NCBI RefSeq assembly: GCF_034119865.1
Contig: NZ_CP139421.1
Span: 434,001 to 498,000 of the forward strand
Source: Algoriphagus sp. NG3
GTDB lineage: Bacteria; Bacteroidota; Bacteroidia; Cytophagales; Cyclobacteriaceae
Reading direction: 5' to 3'
Length of the DNA stretch: 64,000 bases
The notes under the pieces were generated by a model. That model saw only the letters and a list, made by a program, of their open reading frames with translations, did not search any database and was not told where the DNA came from. Every line of letters begins with the position of its first letter. Positions within the stretch are counted from its first letter, which is position 1. Below are positions 54,045 through 62,398 of the stretch, one piece after another. The translations under genes and the position numbers were made by a program.

Positions 54045-54881
54045 ATGAAAAAAATGATTTTTTCTCTACTTGCGATTTCCCTCTTATGGACTACTTCTTA
54101 CGCTGCCTTGCTTACTTCACCTTGTGAGGGGAAAGAGCTTTTCTCTCCGCTTTCCAACCATAAGATCACTTATTGTGATGATAAGGCATTTGATGCATAT
54201 GAGTTTAGATATGTAGATGAGCAAGGGGCTACTCAAAACTATAACAAATCAGGGGAGCTGAGCAAGATTTCTTATGCCTGGCAGGGTGAATTCGAGCAGC
54301 GACCATCCAAGGAACAGATTTTTAAAAATTATGAAAATGCAGTCCTTCAGGCTGGGGGAGAAGTGCTGTATAATCGTACTGAAATTAATTTTCGCTTAAA
54401 AAAAGGAGGATTTGCATATTTTATTCAAGTGAATACGGACAATAGCGGGACCTACCAAGTAATTACTCTCAAAGAAGCTCCACTTGATCAGGAGGTGTTT
54501 TTGACTGCTGATACTATCCAGAAACTAATAGAAGAAGACGGGCAGGTGAATTTCTATGGGATCTACTTTGATACGGACAAATTCCAAGTCAAGTCCGAAT
54601 CTGACCCTGTCCTTAAAGAAATTGCGGCATATCTACTATCCAACCCCCAACATTCTGTATTTTTTGTGGGGCATACAGATATGACAGGGAGCTTGGAAAA
54701 TAATCAAAAGCTATCTGAGCAGAGAGCCAAAGAGGTAGTCAAAACACTTGTGGAAAAATACTCAGTTTCTGAAACAAGGATGAAAGCTTTTGGGATTGGC
54801 CCACTCAGTCCTATGTCTGTCAACTCCACAGAAGAAGGTAAGGCAAAAAACCGCAGAGTAGTCATGGTCTTGTCTAACTGA
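54045..54881 (+). CDS. OmpA family protein
   Basis: 278 residues from the ATG at 54045, which gives a signal peptide (MKKMIFSLLAISLLWTTSYAA). The C-terminal 115 residues form an OmpA-like peptidoglycan-binding domain: IYFDTDKFQVKSES, FFVGHTDMTGSLENNQKLS, and AKNRRVVMVL with the conserved Asn-Arg-Arg. The N-terminal half is unassigned and contains no obvious barrel. It probably tethers the outer membrane or a complex to the cell wall. Confidence 0.88.
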   Translation: MKKMIFSLLAISLLWTTSYAALLTSPCEGKELFSPLSNHKITYCDDKAFDAYEFRYVDEQGATQNYNKSGELSKISYAWQGEFEQRPSKEQIFKNYENAVLQAGGEVLYNRTEINFRLKKGGFAYFIQVNTDNSGTYQVITLKEAPLDQEVFLTADTIQKLIEEDGQVNFYGIYFDTDKFQVKSESDPVLKEIAAYLLSNPQHSVFFVGHTDMTGSLENNQKLSEQRAKEVVKTLVEKYSVSETRMKAFGIGPLSPMSVNSTEEGKAKNRRVVMVLSN

Positions 54882-55038
54882 GTTGTAGAAGATATATTGC
54901 TCCACTGGCCGTTGGAGGCTTGCTAAGCAGTTTGATCAATGCAACTCACTATCTCTGAATTAATGGGGAGGGGCAGGTTTTTCGTGCTAGAGTGATCATT
55001 TCTTCCAGATGAGCAAAGGATCTTGAATCTCCTTGGCC

Positions 55039-55728
55039 TTACCATATCCAGACCGGTTTTCCTTGGTTAAGCTGGATTTCTACATTGAAGCTGGCATTGG
55101 TGCTGACTGCTTTAAATCCATACCTCTCCAAAGCCCGCTGGGTCCAGAATACCAGTTCGTCTTTTTCCCCTTTGATCTCAATTTCAGTATGGAAAGAGGT
55201 ATTGAGATGAAAAGATCCTGACTGACGGTCAAACTATACTCCTTCGCTGGCAAATGCTTTTTCGAATGCGCCATTGAGAACCAGGCTTTCAGGAGAGCCT
55301 ACGATGAATTCCCCGTTTTTAGGAAGTAGCCATATCTGATCAGCGGCTCTCAAGGCCAGATCCAGATCATGTGTGGATAGGAGGATAGCACAACCGGATT
55401 CTCTCGCCATCTTATTCAGCATTTGCATAAAATCAACCCTTCGTGGAAGATCCAGGAATGCGGTGACCTCATCCAAGATCATTACATGAGGCTCCTGTGC
55501 CAATGCCCGGGCCATCATGATTTTTTGTCTTTCTCCATCACTTAGTTCATGAATTGGCCGTTGGATCAGCTCCTCTGCGCTGGTCAACTTTATTGCCGAT
55601 TGGATAATACTATGGTCATGTGCACTTAGCTTGCCAGACCAGTTGGTGTATGGATATCTACCGAGAGAGATCACCTCATAGGCGGTAAGCAATCCTGTTT
55701 CTACCCTCGTCCCCTCTTTATACCTGTG
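55039..55728 (-). pseudogene. decayed siderophore/cobalamin-type ABC transporter ATPase
   Basis: The frame covers Q-loop-adjacent LTAYEVISLGRYPY, signature LSDGERQK, Walker B HVMILDEVTAFLD and H-loop STHDLDLAL, ending at an in-frame TAG at 55234-55236. Beyond that stop the same frame runs on with coding character (FDRQSGSFHLN..., later LERYGFKAVSTNASFNVEIQ, quoted in part) to a TAA at 55039. The N-terminal third with Walker A is missing; sequence before about 55710 merges with the 3' end of the neighbouring gene. So it has lost its 5' end and carries a nonsense codon. The family resembles FecE/BtuD/HmuV ATPases. Confidence 0.8.
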
Positions 55729-56052
55729 TTACTTTACATGCTTTGTATTTTTTGAATCTTCTGCGTTTTCGCTTTTTTCTTCGATAATCGTTTCAAGCTT
55801 TTCTGCTCTTTTGTGATCACCTGCCCACTCATATAGCTTGGATGCCTTTTCCCCGGCTTTTTCCACTATGCCGGTAGAGTCTTTTTTTGCAAGCCATCCA
55901 ATAAATTTCCGCATGAATTTAATGTAGGGAGACATGAGTAATGCGGCTAAGGCAATCAGCAGCCAGCCCAGTGGGATGAATGGTACTACCATACAAACCA
56001 GTCCAGCAATGAAAATCAGAAAAGCTATGGCAGGTATTATGTATTTTTTCAC
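55729..56052 (-). CDS. small membrane protein, PGPGW-like
   Basis: 107 residues. Two transmembrane segments at about 5-25 and 28-45 include PFIPLGWLLIALAALL, resembling the PGPGW family of small membrane proteins. A charged coiled-coil-like tail (EKAGEKASKLYEWAGDHKRAEKLE) follows. It begins with GTG at 56052. Its stop directly precedes the ABC ATPase remnant in the same frame. Confidence 0.65.
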   Translation of the reverse strand: MKKYIIPAIAFLIFIAGLVCMVVPFIPLGWLLIALAALLMSPYIKFMRKFIGWLAKKDSTGIVEKAGEKASKLYEWAGDHKRAEKLETIIEEKSENAEDSKNTKHVK

Positions 56053-56120
56053 TTTTATAGTACGTTCTCTTCTCTGAAAAGATTACAATTCTACTTGAAA
56101 AGTAGTTAAAAAAAATCAGC

Positions 56121-56972
56121 TTAATGCCCAGGCTCCCATATCAACCTCACAAATGAACTTAGACGTTCGTTCCCTTTATGGACTGGGATACCGGCGACTA
56201 TGCCTACCAGGAGACTTTCGCTCAAAGCCACCCTCATCTGCGGGCGCATCACCGTGTTGAGGTTATGGTCTTGGATAGTTTGGTTAAGCTCTATCCCAAT
56301 AAAATTTCTGGTACCGGAAATCATGTAGTGAAAACTAGTATTGATATCATAGGTGATATGCATCCCCTTGTGAATAAAATCCTGGTGAAACATAGGGCCG
56401 GTATAGATGAGTGTATGGTAATTGGTGCCCCATCGTTTGGCGACGACTAGAAAGGGGTTATAAACGTTCCCTTTGATCAAAGGATTGCCAAAGTTTCTGA
56501 AATCTGATAATTCAAATTCATTGATGTACCCTAAAGCCATAGAGGTCGCTAATGGAGCATTGACGAGGAAGGTCCACTGTGCTGCAAGCTTGAGGCTGTT
56601 TAATTGGTTGGAAGGGATCGAGTCCCGTTCGGTTCCATTGATAGGTGCATAAAATGTAAGGGGCAATTCTACTTCCAGCCCCAGTCGGTTTATAGGCGCC
56701 CATTCGTATTCGATGAGGGCTTCATAGGAGTCAAATTTCAGGTTATCGGTTAGACCTAGCCCCACATTCCATTCTTTTTCCCCTTTTCGCGCACCCAGAT
56801 CCCTAATTAAATCTATGTAGAGAGGCTCGGCATGTAGTACCTTATCCGGTTCTTTTTGCTCTTCAATCTGGTGTATATAGATGCTGTCCTTTTCTGCATT
56901 GGTGATTTGGGCAATGGAATTACCGATAGTTGCCCATATCAACATAGACAGTAATAAATACTTGAAATTCAC
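56121..56972 (-). CDS. conserved secreted/outer-membrane protein
   Basis: 283 residues, GTG start at 56972. A signal peptide (about 1-21) is followed by a HAEPLYIDLIRDLGARKGEKEW block that I associate with a Bacteroidota-wide family of unknown function, then beta-strand-rich sequence with many aromatic residues, suggesting an outer-membrane barrel that in some annotations is called a transporter. The C-terminus ends WEPGH. It is upstream of the small PGPGW-like gene. Confidence 0.72.
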   Translation of the reverse strand: MNFKYLLLSMLIWATIGNSIAQITNAEKDSIYIHQIEEQKEPDKVLHAEPLYIDLIRDLGARKGEKEWNVGLGLTDNLKFDSYEALIEYEWAPINRLGLEVELPLTFYAPINGTERDSIPSNQLNSLKLAAQWTFLVNAPLATSMALGYINEFELSDFRNFGNPLIKGNVYNPFLVVAKRWGTNYHTLIYTGPMFHQDFIHKGMHITYDINTSFHYMISGTRNFIGIELNQTIQDHNLNTVMRPQMRVALSESLLVGIVAGIPVHKGNERLSSFVRLIWEPGH

Positions 56973-57183
56973 GGTTTAGTTGGTTTTTTATTTAATGATA
57001 ATAATTAGCCATTAAAGTGGGGATCGCAGAAAAATGTCTCTCTGAATTGGGTAGCATATAAACAACCAAGTAGTGCGGGCACATTTCCGCAGCTTTTGAT
57101 TTATCAGAAAGAATTCAATTTTTTCCTATTAGGGGTTTGAGTAAACCCTAGGCATCAGTTGAAAGTATTTAGGAAAAATACTA

Positions 57184-57570
57184 TTAGCAATTGGGAGGAG
57201 GGGAGTCGAGTTCAGAAAAGCCAAATGAAAGCTTTAGTCTTGGATCGGAGAATTGGATTTTCGAACTTGTTGAAAAATTATAGCCGCTGTTATGGTCAGC
57301 TGCAGTTGTGTGGATCAGGTCTGCTTTTGTAGAGATTTTTTTGTTTTGATCGTCCCCATCAGGATCTTCAAATTCCTCGAAAGTATCCTCAAATCCCAGA
57401 ATTCTTTCTACCAGGACTTCAATCATACTTTCTTGATCATTGATGCTGAGATCCTCAGCTATATGAGCGGATTTGGGGTCGGGAGTGTCCGCACTGATAT
57501 TGAGCATATAGATGCCCATCAGTACCCATATGAGTTTTATAAATGCACTATTTCGTAAGTAGACGATCAC
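57184..57570 (-). CDS. short secreted or membrane-anchored protein
   Basis: 128 residues, GTG start at 57570. A hydrophobic N-terminal segment (AFIKLIWVLMGIYMLNIS) may be a signal or anchor. The rest is acidic, with EFEDPDGDDQNKK near residue 61 and a C-terminal PPPNC. No family is recognised. It lies about 210 bp upstream of the HAEPL protein gene on the same strand and may belong with it. Confidence 0.55.
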   Translation of the reverse strand: MIVYLRNSAFIKLIWVLMGIYMLNISADTPDPKSAHIAEDLSINDQESMIEVLVERILGFEDTFEEFEDPDGDDQNKKISTKADLIHTTAADHNSGYNFSTSSKIQFSDPRLKLSFGFSELDSPPPNC

Positions 57571-57697
57571 GCTGCAATATTAATGATTTTTCTTCTGGAG
57601 TAAGAGGGGCTAGATAATTCTGCAGTGGATATAGATATGTTTTTCAATTGGGGACTATATGATGCTGGAGGGAGATGGGGATATACCTCCCTAAATA

Positions 57698-57982
57698 GGG
57701 CCTGCTGAAAAACGCTTTTAATTTATCAAAAACTATAATTTTGAATGATTAGCACATTTTTTTGGGAGAATAGTTTTTCAGCAATTGCAAACTTTTTAAG
57801 GATAAAAGGCCTTTATCCATGCATCAGAAAATTATAAAACCAAGATTTTCAAGCTAGCCTCAGCCATACCATCTTCTACGTTGGCCTCATTCGAAGTATA
57901 AGCATACATCTTCACTCGGCCGCCTTGAACCTGCCTGTCCGGTAGGCAGGCCTGGCATAGCTGAGACTTTTTCAGCAAGCCC
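57698..57982. mobile_element. MITE-like element, 285 bp, with TIRs and target duplication
   Basis: The left end GGGCCTGCTGAAAAA and the right end TTTTTCAGCAAGCCC are inverted repeats with one mismatch over 15 bp. They are flanked by the same 6 bp TAAATA on both sides (57692-57697 and 57983-57988), as expected for a transposition target duplication. There is no transposase frame inside. An internal TTTTTCAGCA (57774-57783) repeats part of the terminus, and a CCTGCC palindrome (57930-57950) is nested near the right end. It probably moved with a transposase encoded elsewhere. Confidence 0.7.
57930..57950. repeat. CCTGCC palindrome inside the MITE
   Basis: CCTGCCT...AGGCAGG (7-bp arms, 7-base centre GTCCGGT). 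The same core as the large copy at 9648-9691 and the inverse-orientation copy at 16189-16209. Confidence 0.7.
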
Positions 57983-58077
57983 TAAATAAATGTAACGTAT
58001 ATATTGATAAACTGTATGGGAGAGGATTATTTGAAAATTGCTGATGGAATGGAGAGCAGGAAATTCTCAGATAATTT

Positions 58078-59133
58078 TCATTCAAGCCCTGAAAACTGAA
58101 ATGGATCTGCGGTTTTAAAATCTTGAGACGACTCCCCTGCATAATTCTCGTTTTTATCAAGGCTCAACTTACGAACCTGGCCGTTTTCGCTGAAATCAAT
58201 TTTGCTGAATTCTACCCAGACTACATTGGGATTTAATACATTATCGAAGTAGTACACAAGGTTTTTCTGGTCGGATACTGTTCTCCAGCGGGTAGATGAG
58301 ATATTGGGTTCTGATGCAGAGGAAATCCCGAAAGGAACTGAACAATTCCTGATCACACTGAAGACGCTCGGGATCACCACTTTCATGTCGTCGGTTTTGG
58401 GAATGGCATCTATATAATAGGAAGCACGTACAAAGCGATCCGCGGCTCGGTTGGTGCCTGGAAGCATAATGGTACCGGGAATGCCTTTCCAGTAGGAGTT
58501 GATGGCCAATTGCTCTTCAAAAACAGGTGAATTGGTCATAGCTACATAAGACATGTCCTGGTGGATTACCAGTTTTCCACCTATGTATTCAAAGATTGCG
58601 TTGTTTCCTGTTTTGTCGGAAATGGAAAGATGCACGGTGGTAAATTTATCGGTGCCCGGAATAAATGAGGAGACCACCACAAATTCCTCTTTGCCCAATG
58701 CTTCTACGGCTTCTTGTACTGTTGAAAAATTGTCCAGTACATACTGTAGCCAAAGTGAAATAGACAATCCCGGCTGATCTGTGTCCTTTTGGAAATCGGG
58801 ATATTCTGACTCTACCAGCCATAATAAATTGCCAACAAGTCCCACTTCATTCATACCATCGGTAGAAGCTATATCCCAGGAGCTGGTCACCACACTTCCG
58901 TACCTTGATTTCCATTTTACGGAGGAAGCTCCCACCTCACCGTTTCTCTCCATTCCTCTAGGGAAGATCCAAAGGTTTGCAGGTATGTCGTCTTTCCAAT
59001 CCATAGACCGGGCAGTGACTATTGTGCCATTGGGTCCCTGATAGACCACTCTGGTACAGGCTAGGGTATTCTCGATAACCAGCACAGAAAACAACAAGAA
59101 TAGCGATGATAACAAGCGGATAGGATTTTTCAT
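58078..59133 (-). CDS. linear amide C-N hydrolase, choloylglycine hydrolase family
   Basis: 351 residues. The signal peptide (about 1-25, ending NTLA) leaves Cys26 at the mature N-terminus, the expected Ntn nucleophile (CTRVVYQGP). RSMDW and the later VAMTNSPVF block match the penicillin V acylase/bile salt hydrolase family. In this phylum such exported enzymes may cleave N-acyl amides, such as acyl-homoserine lactones or bile salts; substrate not known here. Confidence 0.88.
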   Translation of the reverse strand: MKNPIRLLSSLFLLFSVLVIENTLACTRVVYQGPNGTIVTARSMDWKDDIPANLWIFPRGMERNGEVGASSVKWKSRYGSVVTSSWDIASTDGMNEVGLVGNLLWLVESEYPDFQKDTDQPGLSISLWLQYVLDNFSTVQEAVEALGKEEFVVVSSFIPGTDKFTTVHLSISDKTGNNAIFEYIGGKLVIHQDMSYVAMTNSPVFEEQLAINSYWKGIPGTIMLPGTNRAADRFVRASYYIDAIPKTDDMKVVIPSVFSVIRNCSVPFGISSASEPNISSTRWRTVSDQKNLVYYFDNVLNPNVVWVEFSKIDFSENGQVRKLSLDKNENYAGESSQDFKTADPFQFSGLE

Positions 59134-59460
59134 TGGAAATTTACTAAAGATGTGACGTAAAAAAGAACCGAAGTAATGCTACAAGAATTAAAGTGTGTAT
59201 AATATAATAAAAATCCCTGTAAGTAGCTGATTAGGTACGTGTTTTAGTTGTCTTATTTAACAGATTCGTACCGGAAATTAATTGCGAACCACAGTGGGAA
59301 TAATGAATTTGGTTGGGAGAGGAAAGCTTTTTGCCAACAAGCCTGATATTTTATCAGAAGCGATATTAATGCAGGTAGGGTAGCTATGGGAGACCTTTAG
59401 TCTGTATAGTGAATACCGTAAAATAAAGATCTACCTTTGCGCCCGCAAAGAAAACATTAC
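59134..59460. other. 327-bp spacer, nothing recognised
   Basis: AT-rich intergenic sequence between a minus-strand and a plus-strand gene. I see no gene, hairpin or convincing promoter. A TACCTTTG (59431-59438) just before the KTSC gene fits TAnnTTTG, but no -33 element is clear. Confidence 0.35.
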
Positions 59461-59910
59461 ATGAAGCGCATCAACGAATACAAGAAACTTTTCGGAGTGG
59501 AAAAAGAAATAGATCTGGGCACGCTCAAAAAGACCTACCGAAATCTGGTGAAGGAGTGGCATCCCGACAAATTTCAGGATGGGGATGCCTTGAAAGTAGA
59601 AGCAGAGTTGCAAAGCCGTAGGATTATCGACGGATATCATTTTTTGGTAAGCATAGCACCGGAAACGCATACGGCAAACCGGGAGGCCTACACTGAAACA
59701 ATCAATGTTGCGGGTATTGCAGATTATCATCACAAGGGCATGGTGTTGGAAATCACCTTTGTGGATGGATCTACTTACGAGTACTTTGGTGTCACCGCGA
59801 ATGTGTTTCGCAAGATGATCAACAGTGATAAGATCAACCGTTTTGCCAAGCGGGCCATTTATCCCAATTATATCTATAGAAAAACAAAGAAGAGTACGGA
59901 GGCGGAGTAA
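59461..59910 (+). CDS. J-domain-like plus KTSC domain protein
   Basis: 149 residues from the ATG at 59461. The N-terminal 60 residues look like a J-domain with a kept HPD (LVKEWHPDKFQDGD). The C-terminal part has the KTSC domain pattern: GMVLEITFVDGSTYEYFGV, then VFRKMINSDKINRF and the YR(K) end. KTSC domains are often linked to nucleic-acid enzymes; a J-like front would suggest contact with DnaK, but both are inferences. A TTG start at 59437 is possible. Confidence 0.75.
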   Translation: MKRINEYKKLFGVEKEIDLGTLKKTYRNLVKEWHPDKFQDGDALKVEAELQSRRIIDGYHFLVSIAPETHTANREAYTETINVAGIADYHHKGMVLEITFVDGSTYEYFGVTANVFRKMINSDKINRFAKRAIYPNYIYRKTKKSTEAE

Positions 59911-59993
59911 GAGTTTTCAACCTTTTACCTGGGGCTAGAAGTAAGATCTAGGATTTTTTGTAAATTTTCACCTATACATGAAATCTCTCGAAA

Positions 59994-60731
59994 ATGCTCT
60001 CAACACAGGAAATCGAATTTTTAGACACACATGGTTATCTTGATTTAGGACAACTATTAAGCAAAGATCAAGTCCTACAAGTCAATGGCCGAATTGAGGA
60101 ATTGCTGCAGTCAGAGGGTGAAAATGCTGGGGCGGAACTTGCAGAATCAAAATACATCCGCCACCCAAAAGAAGAAGGGTCAGACCGTCTTGCTGACTTG
60201 GTCAACAAAGGGTCTGTCTTCGATGTGTTTTATACGCATCCTCGTGTGCTGGCGGGTATTGAAGCCGTGTTGGGACAGGCTTATAAATTATCCTCCCTCA
60301 ATTACCGGGCTGCCAAACCCACTAAAGGACTTCAGAAACTCCATGTGGATTGGAAAAACACGGTGGTAAATGGTTCTTATCAGGTTTGTAACAGTATTTG
60401 GCTTTTGGATGATTTCACACCCCATAATGGGGCCACCCGAATCGTACCCAAATCCCACAAATGGAGCAGCTTGCCTGATGAAGTGATGGCAGATCCTTTT
60501 GACAGGCATCCCGAAGAAATAAGGATCATAGCCCCGGCAGGTTCGGTTTTTATCTTCAACTCACACGTATGGCATGGTGGTACAACCAATCAAACGCAAC
60601 AGGTTCGGAGGAGTATCCATAGTTATTTCTGTACAACAGCGCAACCTCAGCAGATCGACCAAAAAAAGTACATCACCGAAGAAACTTTCAAGAGGATTGG
60701 GCAAAAAGGACGAGAGATTTTGGATGTTTGA
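59994..60731 (+). CDS. phytanoyl-CoA dioxygenase (PhyH) family protein
   Basis: 245 residues with the Fe(II)/2-oxoglutarate site: His117 and Asp119 (LHVDWKN), a distal His in SHVWHGG (His194 likely) and the 2-oxoglutarate arginine around QVRRSIH. The substrate is unknown; PhyH members hydroxylate a wide range of small molecules, including in secondary metabolism. The gene has no biosynthetic neighbours. Confidence 0.86.
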   Translation: MLSTQEIEFLDTHGYLDLGQLLSKDQVLQVNGRIEELLQSEGENAGAELAESKYIRHPKEEGSDRLADLVNKGSVFDVFYTHPRVLAGIEAVLGQAYKLSSLNYRAAKPTKGLQKLHVDWKNTVVNGSYQVCNSIWLLDDFTPHNGATRIVPKSHKWSSLPDEVMADPFDRHPEEIRIIAPAGSVFIFNSHVWHGGTTNQTQQVRRSIHSYFCTTAQPQQIDQKKYITEETFKRIGQKGREILDV

Positions 60732-60869
60732 AAATCAAGTTTGTTTTAAAGGAGAAGAATGGGCGGTAGACGAAGCTCCTAATCTTATTGGGATAGCCTG
60801 AGGATATACTTATTCCTTTCTTTGTGTGCTTTCATCTTTTTGTAAGATATGGAGGTGTCTAAGAAATCT

Positions 60870-61235
60870 TTAATGTCCAGAGTGCTCTCTGGATTGTTTT
60901 ATTCCCTCTATGTTATCGGCTGCCCAGGCAGAAAGACTATGGATATGGGGTAACAGCGATTTTCCTCTTTCCGTTAGCTTGTATTCCACCCTCGGGGGTA
61001 TTTCCGGAAAAATCGTACGATGTACCAATCCATCGGATTCAAGTTTTCTTAATGTAACTGTCAACATCTTCTGGGAAATATCCCCCATTGATTTTTGCAG
61101 CTCATTGAATCTTATGGTTTCTTCTTCTCCGAGGATTAGAATTACCAGGATTGACCATTTGTCTCCGATGCGGTCTAGCACTGTCCGAATAGGGCAGTTT
61201 TCTGAACTTCGATAATATTCTGATATTTTTCCCAT
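60870..61235 (-). CDS. HxlR family transcriptional regulator
   Basis: 121 residues, a winged-helix HxlR protein. Cys14 in ENCPIRTVLDRIGDKWSIL is the conserved redox/electrophile-sensing cysteine of YodB/HypR/QorR-like members. The gene is divergent from a QorB-like reductase, the same arrangement as ytfH and ytfG of E. coli. It probably represses the neighbour and itself and is released by quinones or thiol-reactive compounds. Confidence 0.88.
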   Translation of the reverse strand: MGKISEYYRSSENCPIRTVLDRIGDKWSILVILILGEEETIRFNELQKSMGDISQKMLTVTLRKLESDGLVHRTIFPEIPPRVEYKLTERGKSLLPHIHSLSAWAADNIEGIKQSREHSGH

Positions 61236-61309
61236 GGTATATGCTTGATTTTCAATAATAATAACCTGCAGGTAACTAGCTGACTTAGCAGTGCCTTCTT
61301 GTGCAATAG

Positions 61310-61372
61310 TTAGTGTACTAATACCTTTGGGTTACCGAAAGTAACTTAAAATCTTTTGGTAAGCTACTTTAC
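61310..61372. promoter_or_regulatory. candidate HxlR operators in the divergent promoter region
   Basis: Three small palindromes lie between the divergent genes: TTAGT-GT-ACTAA (61310-61321), GTTAC-CGAAA-GTAAC (61331-61345) and GTAA-GCTACT-TTAC (61359-61372). YodB-type boxes are TACT/AGTA-like inverted repeats, so the first and third are the better candidates. Confidence 0.45.
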
Positions 61373-61390
61373 AACTTTAATCCTTTAAAC

Positions 61391-62272
61391 ATGAGCAAAA
61401 TCCTAATAACAGGTGCTTCCGGCCATTTCGGCATGTCCACCATTAATTTCCTTATTGAAAAAGAAGTTCCGGCATCTTCTATCACAGGCCTTGTACGGGA
61501 TGAGTCCAAAGCAAAGGATCTCAGCGATAAGGGGATCAACATAAAGGTCGGCGATTATGCTGACTACCAAAGCTTGGTCACCGCATTTCAAGGAGTGGAT
61601 AAACTTCTATTGATTTCCGGAACAGATTTCAGTAATCGTGCTTCTCAGCATAGAAATGTAATCAATGCCGCCAAAGAAGCTGGTGTAAAACATGTATCAT
61701 ATACCAGTTTTGAACGGAAAAATGAGGGTGATGATTCTCCTATCTCACTAATTGCCAACTCTCATATAGAAACTGAGCTTGCACTTAAGGAGAGCGGATT
61801 GAGTTATACTATATTCAGGAATAATCTCTACTTGGACGTCATTCCACATTTTGTTGGGCAGCAGGTTTTGGAAACGGGTATTTTCTTTCCTGCTGGAGAA
61901 GGTAGAGTTGCATTTGCATCACGTGAAAATTTCGCTGAAGCAACAGCCAATGTGCTGATGGAAACAGGCCATGAAAACAAGGAATATGCGATGAATAACA
62001 TTGAGAACTACACATTCCAAACAATTGCCGATGAGCTTTCAGCATTGACAGGGAGTAAAGTTTCCTATGTAAGTCCTAGCAAGGAAGTTTATAGCGAAAC
62101 GCTGACAAAGGCCGGTGTGCATGCGGAGTATATAGGAATGTTCTCCAGTTTTGCCGAAGCGATCAATCAAGGTGAATTTGAACGTATGAACTCAGACCTG
62201 GAGACTTTGCTGGGCAAAAAACCGGTTTCTTTGAAAGAGTATCTGACCCAGACTTATGGAGGTATCAAATAG
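61391..62272 (+). CDS. qorB: NAD(P)H:quinone reductase-like SDR (QorB/YtfG family)
   Basis: 293 residues. The Rossmann motif is GASGHFG (7-13). Sequence blocks LLLISGTDFSNRASQHRNVINAAKEAGV (in part) and the late SYTIFRNNLYLD match E. coli QorB/YtfG closely, including the adjacent HxlR gene. It should reduce quinones with NADPH in the cytoplasm as part of electrophile detoxification. A weak terminator follows. Confidence 0.85.
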   Translation: MSKILITGASGHFGMSTINFLIEKEVPASSITGLVRDESKAKDLSDKGINIKVGDYADYQSLVTAFQGVDKLLLISGTDFSNRASQHRNVINAAKEAGVKHVSYTSFERKNEGDDSPISLIANSHIETELALKESGLSYTIFRNNLYLDVIPHFVGQQVLETGIFFPAGEGRVAFASRENFAEATANVLMETGHENKEYAMNNIENYTFQTIADELSALTGSKVSYVSPSKEVYSETLTKAGVHAEYIGMFSSFAEAINQGEFERMNSDLETLLGKKPVSLKEYLTQTYGGIK

Positions 62273-62295
62273 TATTTAAGAAAATTTTAATAAAA

Positions 62296-62333
62296 AGAGG
62301 CTGCCTTAATAAGTTGGGGTGGCCTCTCGTTTA
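62296..62333 (+). terminator. probable terminator of the qorB-like gene
   Basis: AGAGGC (62296-62301) pairs with GCCTCT (62322-62327) across a 20-base loop that can fold further; the T tract is short and starts after CG. Confidence 0.45.
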
Positions 62334-62398
62334 AACAAACAGGGTAACTTCGGTTTTCTATGGTTCAAGTTGCTTGTTACCTTAGAAGTTGGTGGGAT

